Both the position numbers and the translations under genes were made by a program. 64,000 nucleotides of DNA from Macrolepiota albuminosa (lineage: Eukaryota > Basidiomycota > Agaricomycetes > Agaricales > Agaricaceae): positions 3,208,616 to 3,272,615 of the forward strand of contig JAMWFC010000051.1 of the NCBI GenBank assembly GCA_027475525.1. The letters are read 5' to 3'. Shown one piece after another: positions 59,256-64,000 of the stretch; the stretch's first letter is position 1; the number at the start of each line of letters is the position of its first letter. Under the pieces are notes generated by a model. It ran no database searches. It worked only from the letters and a program-made list of their open reading frames with translations, and was not told the DNA's origin.

Positions 59256-59258
59256 AAA

Positions 59259-60286
59259 TGATGACGCCAACTGTGGTTGGGTGCGCTGGACGTATACGCA
59301 GTACAACGCCGTCTCCAGCGCCTGGCGTATGGGTTTGTGAGGAGTCCCGGCAGGGTCCCGGTGTGCTCGAGCAGAGGTAATAGGGCGATGCGCTAGACGA
59401 TAGTGCCTCGAGTGCTACCTAGCAAGTGGTAAGCGTCGTGGTTTTGGAGGAGTTATAGAGAAAGAAACGAATAGCGCAGCGTAGCGTGCCCGTAGGTGGC
59501 ACTGTAAACGACGAAGCTAGCGCCGAACTTGTTGACAAAGTCAGGCAGTGCTAGCGCAATTTGAACGCTAAGTGTAACTGGGTGTTCAAGAGGTTACGAT
59601 TCGTTGTTATATACATGGCAAGTAGCTAGTTTTTATACTATGCGCTACATTATTTCCAAAATAAGTCCATTGACGGTGCTACCAATTAGCGCCTCTCTTC
59701 GTGACTGTAGCTAACGGCCACCTGTCAACGGCGACCTGCAGCACATGGGTGACGGCGACCAACGGCGACTCGAAAACTACTTAGAAGTGGTACGAGTTTG
59801 CTCACTTTTTGATGTAATTTAATTGGCCATGCCATCCCGGAGTATGGTCGGGGAATCCTCAACAGACGCCGTGAGCGCTAATTCCGGCGCTAAACATTGT
59901 ACCATTCTTTGATAGATTTAAATGTCGGGTCTGCGTGTATCCTGTCTCGTCGTCATTGATTCTTTTAGACTTCTGATTGAGGTGCCTCGGTGATTGACAG
60001 CGCCAATTGCTAACTCCTTTCAGTACTGATCGGGGTTTGGTCAGAGTCACCTCCCACCGTTATGCTAGCGCTATGAGTTCTGAGTCTTCTTGGTCTTCAA
60101 AGTAACAGAGTGGAGTGCGCTGAGGGGCTGATACTGGTGATTGAGATGAATGGATAAGTCTTGCCATAGAGTGCCCGCGCTAGGGCTGCTCTGTACCCAA
60201 GGCTGGTCACTAGAGCCTTTAGTGTGTCAAGTGTTGGTCGGCCTATAATGTCCCTTGATGCGCTCAGTCCGAGTAGAAGCCTATCA
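59259..60286 (-). repeat. Element B 5' LTR
   Basis: 1028 bp, with the same ends as the left copy; 15 bp are missing near 59515. Confidence 0.92.
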
Positions 60287-61245
60287 GCGTTTAGTTGGGC
60301 AGGGTCAGTCCTGGCCAAGTTAATGTAGAAAGTGTGATGATTGAATAAAAGAGAAGACAACAACGAACTATTAAAAAAGTCATACATAAGAACAGAAAAA
60401 AATATAAAACAAGAAGCAAAATGCACATCCAATTGTCTTTATTTATATGCTCAGCAACAACACCAATACGCACATAATAGATTTTACTATCACTGTTCAT
60501 TTTGTCATATCCAAAAGGCTGGATTATAAATTGTTTCCTGATGACAAGTTGAATAAATGCAAGCAAAATAATAGATGTCAGTCCATACTTAAGGAATAGT
60601 GGCAGTCCTTAATAAGTTGACACCATAAACTTTTCTTGAATAGAAGGCTGCATGACCACATCCACTGCAAGCTCTTCCACAGGATCAAGACAAGGATCAA
60701 TGCTGCAGCAAGACATCAACAAATAAGATACAGAGATAAAGAGAAAAAAATAAGATAAAATAAAATAAACATATGGTTCAACAGCATCTGAGCAGACAAT
60801 TGAAAGCAGAGCAGCCAAAGCAGACAAAACAGAGACAGGAGGCATGGGAGACTTGCTATCTTCTGACAATCCATAATCAGGAGCAGAACTATTATCGACA
60901 ATAAAGTCTGATAGCATGTTGCTATTATTGTCTGCAACATCCTAATTGTCAACGTTATCATCACCCGCCACCAAAACAAGAGGCTTCTTAACAAGCGGCC
61001 TAGGTACAGGCCACTAGCAATTCTATACCAAAGCAAAAAGAATAAAATGAGCACAAGCAAATAACAGAAGAAACAATCTACACTGCCACAACAAGCAAGT
61101 CATCATCGTCATTGTCAGACAATTCAACAAGTTTTTTTAGTGCAAATTTGTCATCCAAATTTGGACTAGCAGCCTTGGCTGCAGCTTTGGCATGCAACCT
61201 TTTAAGGCTTGACTGGCTTGCAAACAAAACCTTCTCTGTCATGGT
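60287..61245 (-). pseudogene. Unknown transposon-associated gene, 5' part (split by element B)
   Basis: Leftwards from an ATG near 61240: MTEKVLFASQSSLKRLHAKA, then an acidic end (ELSDNDDDD), an apparent intron, and a further acidic frame at 60917-60609 (MLSDFIVDNSSAPDYGLSED). It should continue at 46890 once element B is removed. No family was recognised. Confidence 0.35.
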
Positions 61246-62594
61246 ATGGGAGCACCTTGAGAGTGCAAAACATAAGGCAAACCATGCATGAACATGAACA
61301 AATCACAAATCACATACACAGCACGACCACTTGACAAGGTCGCATCTTCAGCAGTCAATCTAGCTATAGCCCAGCTATATAGCAGCAGTCAAGTAAAGTA
61401 ACAAGGAAAACAGAAATACAAATATGACAGGTGTATCAACGGATGGAATGGACATAGCCCTCTTTTTCTTGAGCAACGGCGTGGCAGGAATACTAGTCAC
61501 AAATACAACAAGTAATACACAAATTCATCATGCAAGGCAGAAACCTTTTGCTTAGACAGCAACCCACTATCAATAGACCTAAAGAACATTAGCACTACAG
61601 ATTACAACACAAAAGGAATACTTATCCAGCAGATAGTTTGCCTGTTTCAGATCCAGAAGCTGTTGCCACAAAAACACTATTGAATATGCTACAACAAGCA
61701 AATTAGCAAGACCGACCAGAACTGAAAGAGCTGTACATATGCTTGCAACCTATCTACATTCTTGCACCAAGGGTAACAAGTTTTTTTCTTTAAAAAAAAA
61801 TCAAAGATACCAATATAAAACACACATGATCTTGAATTGATCAACAAGTGTCCAAGTCTTATTCTCTTCAGACTTTATCTTATGAGGGGGCATGAGTTCG
61901 TATGGTGACACAAAACACACAGAGAAAAAGAGGAGGCAGAGAGAAAATTATCAAGGACAGTAGATAAAGAACACTTATATAGAGCAGCAAGCTGCACATT
62001 GCATCAAAGAGGGAAAAACAGTATAATGTAAAGAATGGTGTATCTCTTTCTTCGAACAAAATAAAATTAAGTAGAATGAAAAATTCAATAAGACAAAATT
62101 TACAGAAGGCACAGTGGGACATTTTAGATAGAATACAAGCATCACAAATCCACAACTTGTAATACCAAAAAAAGACAAAGCTAATAGGAAGAAGATAAGT
62201 TGGGTATGGATCAGATAAACCAAGATATGTCATGTCATATATAGGAAAACAGTCGAGGCACTCACTGATTACTTTCTGATACTATAAAGAATACACAGAT
62301 AGCACAACAGACTAGAAGGATATCAAGACACAGCAGCAATACAATGTATGTCTAGCCACTGTCCAACAGGTTTATTATGCTGACAGAGCCACAGTAGATA
62401 TATCATAACAAAAATGACCTTAGAAGCAGACTACAACACAGAGACAGCAAATAAGCAACGTTTACAGACACCTCAACATCAGTAGACTCATTATGCAACC
62501 AAGAAACTGCAATCAAGAAAGCCATACACAAAGGAGAAGAAGAAAATGATGTTATGTTGACTAGCGTCACACATGTAAATAACCAAACTGCACA
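61246..62594. other. Decayed A+T-rich sequence
   Basis: It is almost CpG-free. A poly-A/poly-T stretch lies near 61784. The minus frames at 61880-62233 are hydrophobic by composition and not convincing. No gene was recognised. Confidence 0.3.
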
Positions 62595-63560
62595 TTGTAT
62601 GTTGAACTATCAACATACAAGACACAACAGGAACTAAGATGGGCAGAAGCCATTAATACAAAAGAAGTAAATAAGCCTTACTCATGGCGACTAGTGTACA
62701 TCCACAAAGACAGCGATATATCAGATGAGGAGTTAGTTTTCACAGTATATGGAGCCATCAGCGAAAAGGATCTTCTGCCACTAAAAAGAGAAACACACAT
62801 GAGGTGCATTCAATGAGATCCAATATAACAGAGTCTAATCATATAAAGCAGCAACTACAGACGACTAAAATACATAAAGCAATATGTGAAGCTAGATGGC
62901 CTAGGAACAAAACATTTTGACGATGCAATGATAGGAGCAACAGAAATTAGCAAGTACTTCAAACTTGAGTTCTTAGAAGGCTGACTCAAATGCTGGTACA
63001 ACGCATTCCTCAGACAGCAAGAAAGATCACTAGACATCATGAACAGGATATTTACACAAACATGTGATGTGGAGAAGAACAAACAACACATTCCCATAGA
63101 CAGGAAACTAGACCCATACAAGCTCACAGAGAAAATAACGCAGAAAGTGTTCATGATTACTGAAGACAACGTGGTCCAATTTTCAAAGATAAAGGTAAAT
63201 GAAGGGAACAGGACAATGTAAATACAACACAATAGAGCAACAAACAAAACTGAAGGAAACTTAAGATACAAACATTACAAGCCAAAAAGATTCCAAGTGG
63301 AAGACCTCGTTTTTGTCCAGCTATTGTTCCAGGTTGTTAACCTGGCAGGTAGAAAACTCAAAATGCTTCTTGTATTGAGATCCATGACTCTTATCAAGTA
63401 CTGGTCTAGCTTTATGAAAGTGAGCAACAAAGCAACACAGTAAACACACTGATAAACACCCCACAGAACATAGTATTCAACAAAGGGACCAAGAACAAAC
63501 TGAAGAGAAAGCTGAGAGACATTTCAGACAAGGGCCAGAACAGAATAGACGTAGATGCAT
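62595..63560 (+). pseudogene. Unknown decayed gene
   Basis: The frames 62595-62816 (VELSTYKTQQELRWAEAINT ... SWRLVYIHKDSDISDEELVF), about 62850-63221 (GATEISKYFKLEFLEG, a few stops; RIFTQTCDVEKNKQHIPIDR; KVFMITEDNVVQFSKIK) and 63270-63400 (KPKRFQVEDLVFVQ ... KMLLVLRSM) read like one decayed protein of 250-300 aa. I associate this type with repeated hypothetical proteins in mushroom genomes but cannot name a function. It is divergent from the gene on the left. Confidence 0.4.
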
Positions 63561-63599
63561 TAGACAACGGCAACCAATGATTACATCAATCAAAAAGCC

Positions 63600-64000
63600 T
63601 TTAATTGTGACCATGAATATTGGGCTTACATAAACTGCAGCTGAAGCAACAGCTTACAGAGCAGCAACTTACATAATATCAACTTATATAACCAGCAGCC
63701 AGGAATTTATTTCTATTTTCTTTTGATGCGACCTCAACTTGTACATATTTATTCACTTTAGTACTTCCTCACTTTTGGTGTTCACCAGCTCATTAGTTCA
63801 ATAATGTTTCATTCCTGCTGACAAGTTGATAGCTACCTATCTAGCATAGGTAGATTATGTTATTGCAATATAATGATTCATCTATTGACGATGTAAATGA
63901 CTGCTGGAGCAAAGAAACAATGAAACATTCACACATCTAACAAAAAACATAACAAATTACATACACAATAAAAAATATATAAACAGGAAACAAACTAACA
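63600..64000. other. End of window: decayed repeat with a degenerate 28-bp minisatellite unit
   Basis: cttacataaactgcagctg and agcaacag near 63630-63660 match the units at 45395-45604. Otherwise A+T-rich with no gene seen. Confidence 0.4.

Larger units (their letters stand above)
46891..60286 (-). mobile_element. Element B: full-length Ty3/gypsy retrotransposon
   Basis: A 13.4-kb element on the minus strand: LTRs of 1043 bp (left) and 1028 bp (right), PBS, intact gag, pro, pol, three antisense genes and a polypurine tract. The LTRs differ by one 15-bp deletion and about a dozen transitions, so it is younger than A. The flanking 4-mers are gtgt (left) and gcgt (right), one CpG-to-TpG change apart. 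Three 77-bp duplications fall in pro-pol and two in antisense gene 1. CpG-rich against CpG-poor flanks. Confidence 0.9.

Noticed and set aside
61880..62233. Hydrophobic minus-strand ORF resembling a membrane protein
   Set aside because: The A+T-rich sequence gives Phe/Leu/Ile-rich frames by composition, and no conserved block was seen.

Overview
The window is fungal nuclear DNA, most likely from an Agaricomycete. The left end carries ordinary host genes with short GT-AG introns of about 50-70 nt. The rest is a nested pile of transposable elements whose domain order and wording (Ty3/gypsy gag with a basidiomycete-type zinc knuckle, Helitron-like proteins, a Tad-like LINE) fit mushroom genomes. 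The species cannot be named from the sequence.

Layout. Positions 1-6428 hold three host genes: the 3' part of cullin-1 (+), a complete U5 snRNP 40 kDa WD40 protein (-), and a 667-aa protein resembling the Arb1 subunit of the Argonaute siRNA chaperone complex (+). From about 7.5 kb onward the window is transposon-derived and shows clear layering. Old, A+T-rich, CpG-depleted remnants (7.5-19.2, 30.5-46.9 and 60.3-64.0 kb) are interrupted by two younger, CpG-rich, full-length Ty3/gypsy elements: element A (+ strand, 19195-30528, 929-bp LTRs) and element B (- strand, 46891-60286, LTRs of 1043 and 1028 bp). A sits inside an older chromodomain-type gypsy element, C (about 17401-35154), which also carries a solo B-type LTR. 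The other old layers are a gag/protease remnant (G), two solo LTRs of a further family (D), a Helitron-like element, pieces of a LINE, an unassigned TATA-containing repeat (F), and unknown multi-exon genes split by element B.

The most interesting observation concerns A and B. Both have the same unusual layout. Gag is followed by an in-frame UGA and then protease in the same frame. RT-RNase H-integrase follows in the -1 frame, so it is a gag / pro / pol arrangement. Downstream of pol, and antisense to it, both elements carry a homologous multi-exon gene that begins next to the 3' LTR behind its own TATA-like box. It encodes a six-cysteine cluster resembling a fungal Zn2Cys6 motif. B has two more TATA-preceded antisense genes. 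A and B differ in LTRs and in parts of pol, so the shared features look like properties of the lineage.

A second observation is technical. Fifteen tandem direct duplications, all with a period of exactly 77 bp, are scattered through unrelated elements. In several cases collapsing one copy restores a reading frame. They look like unmerged k=77 assembly-graph overlaps. Some apparent frameshifts, especially in element B, are therefore probably not biological.
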